From Malus domestica (taxonomy: Eukaryota; Streptophyta; Magnoliopsida; Rosales; Rosaceae), in NCBI RefSeq assembly GCF_042453785.1, contig NC_091664.1:31482501-31546500 (forward strand): a stretch of DNA of 64,000 nucleotides, given 5' to 3'. The position numbers and the translations under genes are program-made. Each line of letters starts with the position of its first letter. The first letter of the stretch is position 1. The notes under the pieces are model-generated. The model worked only from the letters and a program-made list of their open reading frames with translations. It was not told where the DNA came from and searched no databases. Shown here piece after piece: positions 34,746 through 45,963 of the stretch.

Positions 34746-34753
34746 CCACGTGG
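34746..34753. promoter_or_regulatory. G-box CCACGTGG upstream of PGLP1
   Basis: A perfect palindromic G-box about 165 bases upstream of the PGLP1 start codon. Photosynthesis and photorespiration genes often use such light-responsive elements. Here it could be in the promoter or the leader. Confidence 0.4.
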
Positions 34754-34977
34754 TGGTTTTGGGTGGCTCGTGTAATCCAATCCTACTGGATGACACTTAT
34801 CAGTTTTCTTCTCTTCTCCACTTTGGAGTTTGGACTCAAGAATGCTCACATGTCTTGGGAGGCTACTGGCCCGGTATTAGTAGTTTAAGCCCAATAATAA
34901 AAACCTTCCGTGAGTCGTTTCAAATGCTTGTTTGGGTGATTAGTTTAGACAGGTTTGGTAATGTTGTCTGTACCCTG

Positions 34978-35150
34978 TGTTGCGTGAGTCAACTTTGGAG
35001 AATAAGGAATGTAGAGATATTTTGGGCATATAATTATGTAATTGGTGTCCTTGTTTCCTAATTTATAGGAGATTGTGTAAGTTTATATATTCCTTTATGA
35101 GAGAAGAATAATATCAGAACAATATTTACCAAAACCCTAGAATTTTATCT
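34978..35150 (+). repeat. Copia 5' LTR (173 bp)
   Basis: Starts TGTTGCGTGAG and ends ATTTTATCT just before the primer-binding site. It is shorter than the 3' LTR by about 17 bases, because the GTGTATTTGGGATCCTT segment present at 55225-55245 is missing. Confidence 0.85.
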
Positions 35151-35162
35151 TGGTACCAGAGC
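35151..35162 (+). other. Copia primer-binding site
   Basis: TGGTACCAGAGC matches the usual plant Copia TGGTATCAGAGC complementary to initiator tRNA-Met, with one mismatch. Confidence 0.8.
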
Positions 35163-35301
35163 AGGTTTGAACCTGACTCTTGTCGAAAAACCTTAAACAC
35201 CATACATGCCCTAGCCATCAAAACTCTGGTTCTTCAAATCTTGAACCCAAAAATCAAGTCTTGTAGCCCTTGGAAGCAACAAGGCTACAATTGGCAGTGC
35301 A

Positions 35302-36031
35302 ATGGCAGAAGAAAAAGCTGGCGCCACATCCCCAAGCGTGAACCATTCATCATCTTGGACCAAACATTGAAGTTCGAGTCGCTCAACCGAAACTCGAACG
35401 GAATGGCATTGACATTGGTAGACTCACTTTGAATCACCACGGGATGCATGGCTACCTAACGGGTAAAATCCCGGTTGTTGATGAAGATGATCTAGGATAT
35501 GTAAAGTGGTCAACTGAAGATGCCATCGTGCGCGGGTGGTTGCTCAAAATCATGGAACCACACCTACTTGGCCTCTTTATAGATTTACCCAAGGCTAAAG
35601 ATATCTGGGAGAGTGTTACCCAGATGTTCTATGATGGTTCTTATGAGTCACAATACTATGAACTCTGGTGCAAGGCTACACGAACGAGACAAGACAGTCG
35701 TCTAATCAATCTATATTTCACCGAACTAAAGGGCGTTTGGCAGGACCTGGACAAAACGTCCTCTTCGTATGGTGTGTGGAGCGAACCTGAAAACTTGGAA
35801 AGAATAAGTTGCAAAGGATAGGGTGTACGAATTTCTCGTTGGATTAGATAGCGGTTTTGATCAAGTTCGAAGTGAAATTCTAAGGATGAAACCTATCCCT
35901 GGAATGCTTCAATTTGGTACAACGAAAATCCCAGAGGAATGCCACTATGATGGGAACAAAGACTACGATGGCAGTACCCCCTATGGCTATGGCAACCAAG
36001 GCGTCCAGTTCACGTCCACAGTCTAATGGAA
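35302..36031 (+). pseudogene. Copia gag, 5' part
   Basis: A start at 35302 (MAEEKAGATSPSVNHSS) runs into an early stop. The next frame carries the UBN2-type Copia gag signature: KIMEPHLLGLFIDLPKAKDI, WESVTQMFYDGSYESQYYEL, KGVWQDLDK and YEFLVGLDSGFDQVRSEIL. Several stops and frame changes are present. The reading breaks at 36031, where the solo LTR is inserted, and resumes at 50571. Confidence 0.8.
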
Positions 36032-36285
36032 GCACTTGTAAGACCCCGTATTTTAAAATTAAAATAAATATTTATTTAGAGTTTTAGATGCTAATTTTAT
36101 AGGTAATTAATGGTGCAACATGGAACCTGGAGGTGGCAGGGGTGGATATGTTTAAGTGCTTAGTCACTTATAGTTCTTACACGTGTGATTATAGGTTTAA
36201 TGAATAAGCAGTATAGGTTGCTTAGTCTTCATCAAAAAGTGGTTGCGTGGAAAGATTTTAGGACACCAATTTATCCTTGCCTTTG

Positions 36286-37480
36286 GGATCAAGATTGTCT
36301 GCCCTCCCACTTACCATCCTCTTCCATTTGCTCCTACTTTTCTAACTATTGATTTCATGTTTAGTTATTTTAATGATCCAGATTTTGCCACCACACCAAC
36401 AACTCCAAATCATCTTTAAACATTTCCAGCTAGATCTGCAACCTCTGCAAGTGCCTTCCTCCATCTCTCCATCATGTCGGGGGTTCAGTTTTTCGGTGTC
36501 TAGCAAATGTCTCGGCAAAGCTTCCCGTCTGCTTCCTCACATGGGATGGATCAAATCAAAATTCAAGCATGTTAAAGCAACAAAAAATTGAAAGAAATTA
36601 AACCCAAAAAAATAGAGGGAAAAAGCACAAAAGGGTACCTGGGTTCAGAGGCTGAAGAAGCAAAAAAAGAGGAAAGCTTGGACATTTGGAGATGAAACTT
36701 GACGAATTAATAATTTTTTAAATTAACAAAAAAAAAATGGGAATTTGGGGTTTTATTTTGGTCACCCTCCAACGAACAAACCCTCAGAGATTTCAGTGTA
36801 AGGAGCCTCCCTACGATGCAACCTCCGCAATGCCGAGAAGAAGCGGACGAAATACAAATAAAGGCTGAACATTATAATCGACCATGTGGGGAAACTCCCA
36901 TCTGGGTTCTTCCGTAACAGCACGGGAAGCTCTATCAATGGATGAGCAGCAAGTGAAACCAAAGCTGAAACCAAAGGGGCATACAAAAATGGTATGGAAA
37001 GCACTGTGAAACCAAAGCTTTTGAGGCAGGCAAACAACGCGAAATATACTGCTACCATCAACCCTATCAAAACCGATACACCAACTATCTTTGCTCCACT
37101 ACTGAGTACCCCAAATGTGCCTGCCAGGTGTTTGATGGAAGTCCTCAGAGAGGCCAAGGGCAGAATCTATGGAGACTTTTTACAGTGGGTAGGGGACCAG
37201 TCTACCGGTCTTCTACGATGTTGATCCGTCAGATGTGAGGAAGCAGACGGGAAGCTTTACCGAGGCATTTGCTAGACACCGGAAAATTGAACCCCCGAAC
37301 ATGATGGAGAGATGGAGGAAGGCTGTAGATCTAGTTGGAAAGGTTTAAAGATGGTTTGGATTTATTGGTGAGGTGGCAAAATCTAAAGCATTAAATTAAC
37401 TAAACATGAAATCAATGAAATCAATGGTTAGAAAAGTAGGAGTGGATGGTAAGTGGGAGGGCAGACAATCTTCTTGGTCC
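36286..37480. mobile_element. Pack-MULE (Mutator-like, ~265-bp inverted repeats) with captured gene piece
   Basis: The left arm 36286-36550 and right arm about 37217-37480 are inverted copies: both read ATTGTCTGCCCTCCCACTTA and later CCGTCTGCTTCCTCACAT, then GGATGGATC or GACGGATC. The outer ends are GGATCAAG and GGACCAAG. A 7-bp direct repeat GCCTTTG flanks the ends (36279-36285, 37481-37487); nine bases would be usual. The centre carries part of a host-type gene and no transposase, which defines a Pack-MULE. Confidence 0.78.
36762..37157 (-). pseudogene. Captured N-terminal part of a YnbD-like dual-specificity phosphatase
   Basis: 131 aa, uninterrupted. It has membrane segments (GVSVLIGLMVAVYFALFACL, SALVSLAAHPLIELPVLL, SIIMFSLYLYFVRFFSAL) and then RREAPYTEISEGLFVGG, the sequence that leads into the phosphatase domain of plant YnbD-like proteins. 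The catalytic Cys-x5-Arg part is absent; the frame ends at the Pack-MULE right side of the capture. It is therefore a gene fragment, possibly expressed, without phosphatase activity. Confidence 0.65.
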
Positions 37481-37573
37481 GCCTTTGAGACCGCCAAAAC
37501 CATCCAATTGCAACTAAGTTGTTGCCGGAGAGAAAGATGAAGATACATGCAATGCATGCATTACGTAGAGATT

Positions 37574-37574
<1 letters not shown>

Positions 37575-37631
<57 letters not shown>

Positions 37632-37690
37632 CTTGTATATGTTTATATATATGTTGTGCATGTATATATTTATATATATATATATGAGAG
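37575..37690 (+). repeat. (TG)n(TA)n microsatellite
   Basis: About 10 TG units run into about 16 TA units (37577-37626), and shorter TA runs follow near 37670-37685. It is inside the solo LTR. Confidence 0.9.
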
Positions 37691-38275
37691 AAGACAAATA
37701 TAAGGAAGAGATTAAGAAATCAAATAGAATTAGAGATAAGGGTGCTGAAATATTCGTGTTTATCTTCCTGCTTAGGATGTCAGCCTGCAGCAGGGAATTG
37801 ATCACAATGGTGGTGCACTCTTGTAATATAGAGTTGGTGCAATGCTTTGGAGACCAGGTAGGGGAAATAAGGCAAACTTTTACAGAGATTGATTCTATTA
37901 AATTTCGTGAAATATTATATTCGTTTTGGTTATTTAATGTGATTGGATGTTATTTGGCTAATTGCTTCTAAGTGTTTACTTGTTATTGGTTATGGAATTA
38001 TTGCTGGAATGTTATTCGTTGAGAATATACTGTGATACGAAAGATGAAATGACATTAATTGTGCATCATTCATGTTGATGTGGTTGGAATTTCATTATTC
38101 ATATTGGAAGTATAGAAATGAGGGTAGTTGGAAATGATCTTTTGTGTAGTTGAATCTATTTATTGTGAAACCAGTTTTAGGCGAGCTCGATATGCACAGT
38201 AAAATAAGATATCGACAGGAATTGTCGATGTGGGTGATTTGGGCTGAAGATCAATGAATTAGATAAGATCACTAG

Positions 38276-38790
38276 TGTTTATACCATACTTGACAAATCC
38301 CGAAACTATTGAGCACCGGTCAACGTTATACCGTTAAGGACCCAGAAGAGTTTCCCTCCAACCAGAAGGCCAATCACAGAGCGACACGTGTCGACATCAG
38401 AAGCCAATCATAGCGCGAAACGTGTCAACATCAGAAGCCAATCACAACACGACACGTGTCAATGTCAGAATGAAACTAGAAACTTTCTTATATAAATAGA
38501 GATCATTCTCTCACAATATTTCCTAATGTCATTTGTACTAAATCATTCACTAGTACTCACTAAATGAGAGCTTGAACCTATGTACTTGTGTAAACCCTTC
38601 ACAATTAATGAGAACTCTTCTACTCTGTAGACGTAGCTAATTTGGGTGAACCACGTACATCTTGTGTTTGCTTCCCTGTCTTTATCCATTTGCATACTTA
38701 TCCACACTAGTGACCGGAGCAATCTAGCGAAGGTCACAAACTTAACATTTTCTGTTGTACCAAAGTCCTCACTGATTTTATGCATCAACA
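38276..38790 (+). repeat. Gypsy 5' LTR (515 bp)
   Basis: U3 has three tandem ~34-bp modules, each with CCAATCA followed by a CACGTGTC-type core (about 38369-38462), then TATATAAATAG at about 38490-38500. Same length as the 3' LTR, with scattered substitutions (about 15 in the first 230 bases by eye). Confidence 0.9.
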
Positions 38791-38792
38791 TT

Positions 38793-38812
38793 TGGTGCCG
38801 TATATGAGAACG
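38793..38812 (+). other. Probable gypsy primer-binding site
   Basis: TGGTGCCGTATATGAGAACG begins two bases after the LTR. Its layout recalls the TGGCGCCGT start common in plant gypsy elements, with several substitutions. The priming tRNA was not determined. Confidence 0.5.
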
Positions 38813-38929
38813 ACACTTCTTCCCATTCTCTTCAGCTTTGTCAAGCTGGTTTCCACCATTCGTACACTCTCTTTTGACCAGGCATCCCTCTCCTACATGG
38901 GGAGCGAATGAAGCCACAGCACACAGAAT

Positions 38930-40400
38930 GACACCCATCTTACACCTAGTGTGAAGCAATGAAAGAAGGAAGGAAAGAGGGTTGCTCTTCAAGCTAAAGT
39001 CGATGAGCTAGAAGCTCAGAACAACAAGACAGCAATGAAGAATGAGGTCCTCCAGGAGCAGTATGAGAAGCTCTTTGAGACACTCCACGAAACTAGGCGT
39101 ACTCAAACACGCGAGCTCGTTACCCCTGTGGACATCAACCATCATCTGGGTGCCCCCCAACACGGAAGGTCACCTTCCTTCGACATGGGTATCCTTGATG
39201 AGGAGCGAGCTAATCATCAAAATATTGATCAACATGAGACTTCTCTCAACCCAGCTGCTTAGACCCGAAGCAGGAGAAGTGGAGGAAGACACCTCCTTAC
39301 ATAAGGGTTGGAAGGATCGAAAGCCGTTTATCGTGACTGTCGAGACTTCTTAAAGCAACGTCAAGAGAATCCCCTTCACATATGCTCGAAGATCAATGAC
39401 CCAAGGATTTCTGAAAGACTCGGTCCCCTCCCACTACCCAGGCCAGCTGCCAATCTAGGGAATGAACGACAGGTCCTAGAGGAACATGAAGGTACAGGGG
39501 ACTCTGAGGTATTCTGACATACTCGCCCTAAAAGTCAGTACGGCGAGTCCAAGGAAAAATCACACGCCCTTGATCAAACCTTCCTACTTCCAAGAGGAGA
39601 TGGAGATTTACGAAAGAAAGCTCAAGTGGTACATGACTCCACTCAAGACCCTATTGTCCTACAGCTCCTTAAGGAAGTAAACAAGTTGAAGGCCGAACGA
39701 CAAGCTGAGATACCTGATTGGAACCAACCTAGGCCTAGCCTTCTTACAAGGAGGATCCTCGACACCCCCTCCAAGCAAAGACAAAGCAAAAGCTTGGCTT
39801 GCAATTCTATACTGGAAAGGAGGACCCGATTGAACACCTTAACCTCTTTGAGTCTACCATGGCATACCAGATGCATACCGACGAAGAGCGATGTCTTCTC
39901 TTCCCCCTCCACCCTCTCTGGCGGAGCTCTAAACTAATATTGTCATCTTCCACCTGAGACAGTAGACTCATTTGAGGAATTGAGGAAACTGTTTGTTTCT
40001 CAACACATTTTCCAAATCGATCGCTTGCACTCTACGAATGACTTGTAAACTATTCGTTAGAAGCCAGACGAGTCATTACGTATGTATGCTAGCCGTTTCA
40101 GCCATGAGTATTCCCATTGTGCCGAGGCAGACGACAAGACTGCCCTCAAAGCCTTCATGGCTGGCCTACATGATTGTTTCTTCAAGTACATGATCAATGC
40201 CAACATTTGGAAGACTTACACTGATATGATGGCACATGCTTACAACCATGCCTTCGCTGAGGCAAGGATATATCAAGGGAAACCCCTTACAGCCACCCCT
40301 TATTAGCAAGTAGGGAGTGGAAGCCAGATCCAACCAAATGAGAAGACCTCAACCTTCCAAATGGCAGCGGTGCCTCCCCCTGCCTTACTTAATACTTTGC
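38930..40400 (+). pseudogene. Gypsy gag, decayed
   Basis: Pieces in several frames: a coiled N-terminal part (KNEVLQEQYEKLFETLHETR, 39035), then VNKLKAERQAEIPDWNQPRP (about 39680), PSTLSGGALN (39900) and finally MYASRFSHEYSHCAEADDKT plus TALKAFMAGLHDCFFKYMIN (40082-40306), which belongs to the retrotransposon gag domain. At least four frameshifts or stops separate them. It would form the particle shell in an active element. Confidence 0.75.
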
Positions 40401-40600
40401 CAAGTTAACAGACATATCAATCTCAGGGAAAAAGGAAAGATTTCCATCTTCACCAGTCTCATTTTAGTAAAATAAGTAAGGGACACTACCGCGATAACCA
40501 AGGGTATCGCCATGATAATCCCCGACCCCAGGCAGTCAACACAGTAGGTCAAGCACGTGTCTGGACAGGCCCTACCCCGAGGTATGAGGCATACACACCT

Positions 40601-41400
40601 TTGAACGCCCCATGCGTGGCCATTTACCCCAGCATAGCACACCTGATACCAAAGCTAAAGCCAAGGCACCCGGATTACAAGCCCACGAAGAACATGGGCA
40701 CGTTTTGCTGCTACCACAAGCATAACGACCATGACGGCGAGAAATGTATCACCCTTTGTGATCATATTGAAGCTTTGGCACGTGAAGGAAAAATTGATCG
40801 ATTCCTCCTTCACCCTTCAAGGGATAACTGTAACCAACGCCAAGTGAATGTGATATATTCTATAAGCGGCAGCACACCCATATCTGAATCTTCCAATAGG
40901 GCCATGAAAAACAGCGAACAAGCTTTAAGGCTTGGCCACCAAGTGTTTCACGTGGAAGACATCAGGGGAGGCAAGTGTCAAAAGCCTAACTGGGATTCAA
41001 TATGTTTCTACCTTGAGGAAGAAAGAGATATCATCTACCCTCACAATGACCCACTAATCATGGAGGCTCACATAGCCAACTTTGAAGTACGACGAATCCT
41101 GGTAGACACGGGGGCTTCGGTTAATATCATGTTTGCTGAAGCTTTCAAGGCACTTAATGTAGCTGAACATTTGCTCAATCGCTCGATTTCTCATCTGATA
41201 AGCTTCTCCAGTGATATCGTGCAACCTTTAGGGAGCATACACTTACCTTTCATCATTGGTACATGACCTTACACAGCTACCATTACCATTAGCTTTCTGG
41301 TGGTTAATTGCCCAACGACATACAATGTCATCTTTGGACGCACATGCATCAATGATCTCAATGCCATGGTATCCACACATATGTTGTTGATGAAATTTCC
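40601..41400 (+). pseudogene. Gypsy zinc-knuckle-like and aspartic protease region
   Basis: One frame to 41266 has FCCYHKHNDHDGEKC, a Cys/His spacer-like motif, then EVRRILVDTGASVNIMFAEA with the DTGAS protease active site. A TGA interrupts at 41264. The same frame then continues with NCPTTYNVIFGRTCINDLNA (about 41305-41365), the usual C-terminal protease block. Confidence 0.8.
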
Positions 41401-41409
41401 AACCCTCTA

Positions 41410-41985
41410 TTGCAATGGTACATCATAAGAGATCAACTTAGTGCACGGTCATGTTACAACACTTCGGTTAAGCAACAACACTTGTATGTGCCCAAGGAAA
41501 CCCTTTCTATACATGACCAAGTCATAAAGACCAGCCTGGACGAAACCAACTTGGATCTTCATGGTGGCAACAGTCAACTCGACGATCCTCGAGATAACAC
41601 TTTCAACCAGCAAACACAACCCGCTGAAGAGTTGGAGAAGGTTTCTATCTCAAAAGATTATCCAGATCGCATGGTGAAGATTGACACCACTTTGTCACCA
41701 CCTATTAGGTTGGCATTGATTTCTTTTTTACAAGAGAACATTGAGGTCTTTGCCTGATCATATGAAGACATGCCAGGCATCTCTCCCGATATCATATGTC
41801 GTCGCTTGAGTATTGACCCCAAGACTAAGCCGGTGAGATAGAAGTGAAAATCTTATGAAGCTGAACGATACGAAGCAATGAAGGCAGAAGTTGAAAAACT
41901 CAAAGGCATAGGCTTCGTCCGCGAAGTCAATTACCCAACATAGGTAGGAAATGTGGTCTTTGCTAAGAAAAATCCAACCAAAGAA
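41410..41985 (+). pseudogene. Gypsy linker and first residues of reverse transcriptase
   Basis: It contains EELEKVSISKDYPDRMVKID, then ISPDIICRRLSIDPKTKPVR, KLKGIGFVREVNYPT and NVVFAKKNPTK, the conserved start of gypsy reverse transcriptase. Stops interrupt it. After KKNPTK the sequence passes directly to integrase: the RT palm, RNase H and the integrase zinc finger are absent. Confidence 0.8.
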
Positions 41986-42675
41986 AGTCTCATGCTCCAA
42001 AATGCGATAGTCACTGACAACGGCCGACAGTTCGATAACAATAAGTTCAGGATGTTCTGCTCTAAGTTCAACATCAACTTATGTTTTGCCTCCCCAGCTC
42101 ATCCCCAGTCTAATGGACAAGTTGAAACTATCAACAAAATAATCAACCGAACTTTGAAAACCAGCTTGGACAAGGCTAAAGGTTGTTGGCCAGAATTTGT
42201 ACCCCAAGTTCTTTGGTCATACCGCACTTCATATCGGACATCAACAGGAGAAACCCCATTCTCACTTGCCTTTGGTACAGAGGCAGTTGTCCTAGTTGAG
42301 CTTGAGCAAGCAACGTTCCGAGTCCATAACTACATGCAAAACGAAAATGGCAAACAACTTACCCTCAACTTAGATCTAGTCGAGGTACACAGAAACCAAG
42401 CTCACTTGAGGAATGTCGCCTACAAGCAGTGCATCTCCAACTACTATGACTCAAGGGTCAAACCTCGTTCTTTTAAAGTTGGGGATTGGGTATTGAAGAA
42501 AAGATTACTCTACGATAGAGTCCCCGAGTAAAGGAACACTTGGTCCAAATTGGGATGGACCGTTTGAAGTTGTTGGCATCAGTCACCCTGGCTCCTACAA
42601 GCTTAGAAGATCTGATAGTAAGACCTTTGGCCATCCATGGAACGATGATCACTTAAAGTACTATTACAAGTAAAC
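41986..42675 (+). pseudogene. Gypsy integrase core and C-terminus
   Basis: From TDNGRQFDNNKFRMFCSKFN through SPAHPQSNGQVETINKIINR and WSYRTSYRTSTGETPFSLAF to FKVGDWVLKK, then a frameshift near 42530 and GPFEVVGISHPGSYKL to the end. The second Asp and the Glu of the DDE triad are visible; the first Asp lies in the deleted part. No chromodomain follows. It could not act alone. Confidence 0.82.
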
Positions 42676-42985
42676 TTACATTGTACAAGTGTTAAGCTTT
42701 AGCCGTTCGGCATCCTATGTAACGAAGACTATTTGGCATGAATTCAATAAAGAGGTGATTTAGACAACTCGGTTCTAATCCTCTTGCATTCCTAGCAATG
42801 AAACACTCGGGTTCAAAGCTTCAACATGAAACAAAGTCTAAGTATATGTCAATAAGAGTACACAAATAAACGAACAGCTTCATAGTATATTCATTCAATC
42901 ATACATTCCAACACATTCATACATAAGCCAACTGTGTTTTGAAAGGGTTCAACATACTTTGTGTCATTCGACACTTACTACAATA
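42676..42985. other. Non-coding gypsy sequence after pol
   Basis: No gene is seen. It links the integrase end to the first tandem-repeat block. Confidence 0.5.
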
Positions 42986-43700
42986 TGCCTAGACACCTTG
43001 CCTTTATTCTCACCAACCAGGTGATGAAATGTACAACCCGTACCCTCCTTCATGCCACCAACCAAGTGATGAAATGTACAACGCGTACTCTCCTTCATGC
43101 CACCAACCAAGTGATGAAATGTATAACCCGTACTCTAATATCATTTGGCAACTTACCACTCATGCCACTCACCAGGTGAAGAAAGAACTCATCTTCATGC
43201 TACTAACCAGGTGATGAAATGTACAACCCGTACTCTCTTTCATGCCACTAACCAGGTGATGAAATGTACAACCCGTACTCTAATATCATTTGGCAACTTG
43301 TCATTCATACCACCAAACAGGTGATGAAATGTACAACCTGTACTCTCCTTCATGCCACCAACCAGATGATGAAATGTACAACCCATACTCTAATATCATT
43401 TGGCAACTTGCTACTCATGCCACTAACCAGGTGAAGAAGGAACTCATCTTCATGCCACCAACCAGGTGATGAAATGTACAACTCGTACTCTCCTTCATGC
43501 CACCAACCAGGTGATGAAATGTACAACCCGTACTCTAATATCATTTGGCAACTTGCCATTCATGCCACCAACCAGGTGAAAAAGGAACTCATCATCGTGC
43601 CACCAGCCAGGTGATGAAATATGATGAAATGTGATGAAGGAACTCACATTCGTACCACCAACCAAGTGATGAAAGCAATTCACCATTTATTCCACCTACC
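42986..43700 (+). repeat. ~44-bp tandem repeats (ACCAACCAGGTGATGAAATG units)
   Basis: About a dozen units of ACCAACCAGGTGATGAAATG followed by TACAACCCGTACTCTCCTTC are mixed with a longer variant containing CTAATATCATTTGGCAACTT. Units are often in frame on both strands, so short open frames here (for example 42961-43179) are repeat products. Confidence 0.85.
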
Positions 43701-43949
43701 AGAAGACGAGTGGTACAACTTGTACATGTGAACTCCTAGCATTCACAAATAATAAAAAACCCTCAAGCTTGACAACTCAACTAGGGGAGCACTTATGCCC
43801 AACAAGAGTTATAGTCACCAACAAAGTCTTATTGCAAGCCAACAACAACTTCAGTGCATGGCATATGAAAATCAAACTATTCAGCCCTCTTGCATCTGCT
43901 TCAGACATTTCCCCTCTGTAACAATGCAAACATTATAACTCGTAGAAAA

Positions 43950-45891
43950 CTTCACACACTCTTGATCAAGACAGTGTGAAGCAAAACCAATTTATGGTGC
44001 CAACAAGAGCTTCATCAAAGAAGTTCAACCACAATTCTCAAAAGCTTCACACACTTTTGATCAAGACAGTGTGAAGCAAAACCAATTTATGGTGCCAACA
44101 AGAGCTTCATCAATGGAGGGCAACCACAATTCTCAAAAGCTTCACACACTATTGATCAAGATAGTGTGAAGAAAAGCCAATTTATGGTGCCAACAAAAGC
44201 TTCATCAAAGGAGTTTAACCACAATTCTCAAAAGTTTCACACACTCTTGATCAAGACAGTGTGAAGCAAAACCAATTTATGGTGCCAACAAAAGCTTCAT
44301 CAAAGGAATTCAACCATAATTCTCAAAAGCTTCACACACTCTTGATCAAGACAGTGTGAAGCAAAACCAATTTATGGTGCCAACAAGAGCTTCATCAATG
44401 GAGGGCAACTACAATTCTCAAACCTTCAAAGCAAATTCAAGACTGTTCGAAGCAAATTCAATTTATATAGTTCATCCAAACCTCCGACTACTACAAGGTG
44501 TGGCTTGCATCACAATCTCTTGCTCAACAGTGTGGAAGCAAAATTTGTATATGTTGTCTGTCCTACATTTTCAAATTTCTAGTTTCTCAAAAAAAAAAGA
44601 AAAAAAAAAAAAAGGAAATTCAACAAAGCTTCATCAATAAAAGCTTCATCAATGGAGGACAACTACAAATTCTCAAAAGCTTAACATTATCTTGATCAAG
44701 ATAGTGTGAAGCAAAATCAATTCATGGTACCCAACAAAAGCTTCAACTCCAAAGCTTCACCTACAAAGCGTCAACTCCAAAGCTTCACCCACAATAACTT
44801 CGCTACAAAAGCTTCACCAACAAAAGTTTCACCTACAAAATCTTCACCAACCACAAAAGCTTCACCCATCTACAAAAGCTTCACCCACAATAGCTTCACC
44901 TACAAAAGCTTCACCCATAAAAGCTTCACCCACAAAACCTTCATCCATAAAAGCTTCACCCACCACAAAAGCTTCACCTACAAAAGCTTCACCCATAAAA
45001 TCTTTACCAAAAAAAGTTTCACCCACAAAAGCTTCCCCCACCACAAAAGCTTCACCCACAAAAGCTTTCCCCACAAAAGCTTCACCCACCATAAAAGCTT
45101 CACCCACAAAAGCTTCACCTACAAAAGCTTCACCTACAAAGCTTCAACACAAAAGCTTCACCTACAAAAGTTTCACCCACAAAAGTTTCACCTACAAAGT
45201 TTCAACACAAAAGCTTCACCTACAAAAGCTTCACATTATCTTGATCAAGATAGTGTGAAGCAAAATCAATTCATGGTACCCACTCAACTCCAAAGCTTCA
45301 CCTACAAAGTGTCAACTCCAAAGCTTCACCTATAAAGCGTCAACTCCAAAGCTTCACCCATAATAACTTCTCTACAAAAGCTTCACCAACAAAAGTTTCA
45401 CCCACAAAAGCTTCACCAACCACAAAAGCTTCACCCACCTACAAAAGCTTCACCCACCTACAAAAGCTTCACCCACAATAGCTTCACCTACAAAAGCTTC
45501 ACCCATAAAAGCTTCACCCACAAAACCTTCATCCATAAAAGCTTCACCCATCACAAAAGCTTCACCTACAAAAGCTTCACCTACAAAAGCTTCATCCATA
45601 AAATCTTCACCAAAAAAAGTTTCACCCACAAAAGTTTCCCCCACCACAAAAGCTTCACCCACAAAAGCTTCCCCCACAAAAGCTTCACCCACCACAAAAG
45701 CTTCACCCACAAAAGCTTCACCTACAAAAGCTTCACCTACAAAGCTTCAACACAAAAGCTTCACCTACAAAAGTTTCACTCACAAAAGCTTCACCTACAA
45801 AGCTTCAACACAAAATCTTCACCTACAAAGCTTCAACACAAAAGCTTCACCTACAAAAGCTTCACACTATCTTGATCAAGGTAGTGTGAAG
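43950..45891 (+). repeat. Eight copies of a 32-bp near-palindrome centred on TTGATCAA
   Basis: Units of type CTTCACACACTCTTGATCAA + GACAGTGTGAAG start at 43950, 44045, 44140, 44235, 44330, 44680, 45229 and 45860. The first five are spaced exactly 95 bases and are each followed by a GCCAATTTATGGTGCCAAC-like stretch. The two arms pair with one to four mismatches, giving a potential hairpin or a dyad binding site. Confidence 0.8.
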
Positions 45892-45960
45892 CAAAATCAA
45901 TTCATGGTACCCAACAAAACTTCAACCTCAAAGCTTCACCTACAAAGTTTTACCTATAAA
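44740..45960 (+). repeat. 15/18-bp minisatellite (AAAGCTTCACCCACA)
   Basis: Some 65-75 units of AAAGCTTCACCCACA occur, with 18-base variants carrying an extra ACC. The block exists as two similar halves (about 44740-45235 and 45290-45860). Because most units are multiples of three, both strands stay open over long stretches: plus reads SFTHK-like and minus reads GEAFV-like pentapeptides. Confidence 0.9.
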
Positions 45961-45963
45961 GCT

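Noticed and set aside
36994..37224. Plus-strand frame in the Pack-MULE
   Set aside because: It overlaps the minus-strand captured phosphatase fragment and has no signature; it is a shadow.
44706..45335. 209-codon plus-strand frame of SFTHK-type repeats as a protein gene
   Set aside because: The frame is a by-product of a 15/18-bp minisatellite and the opposite strand is open as well. There is no start context or domain to support it.
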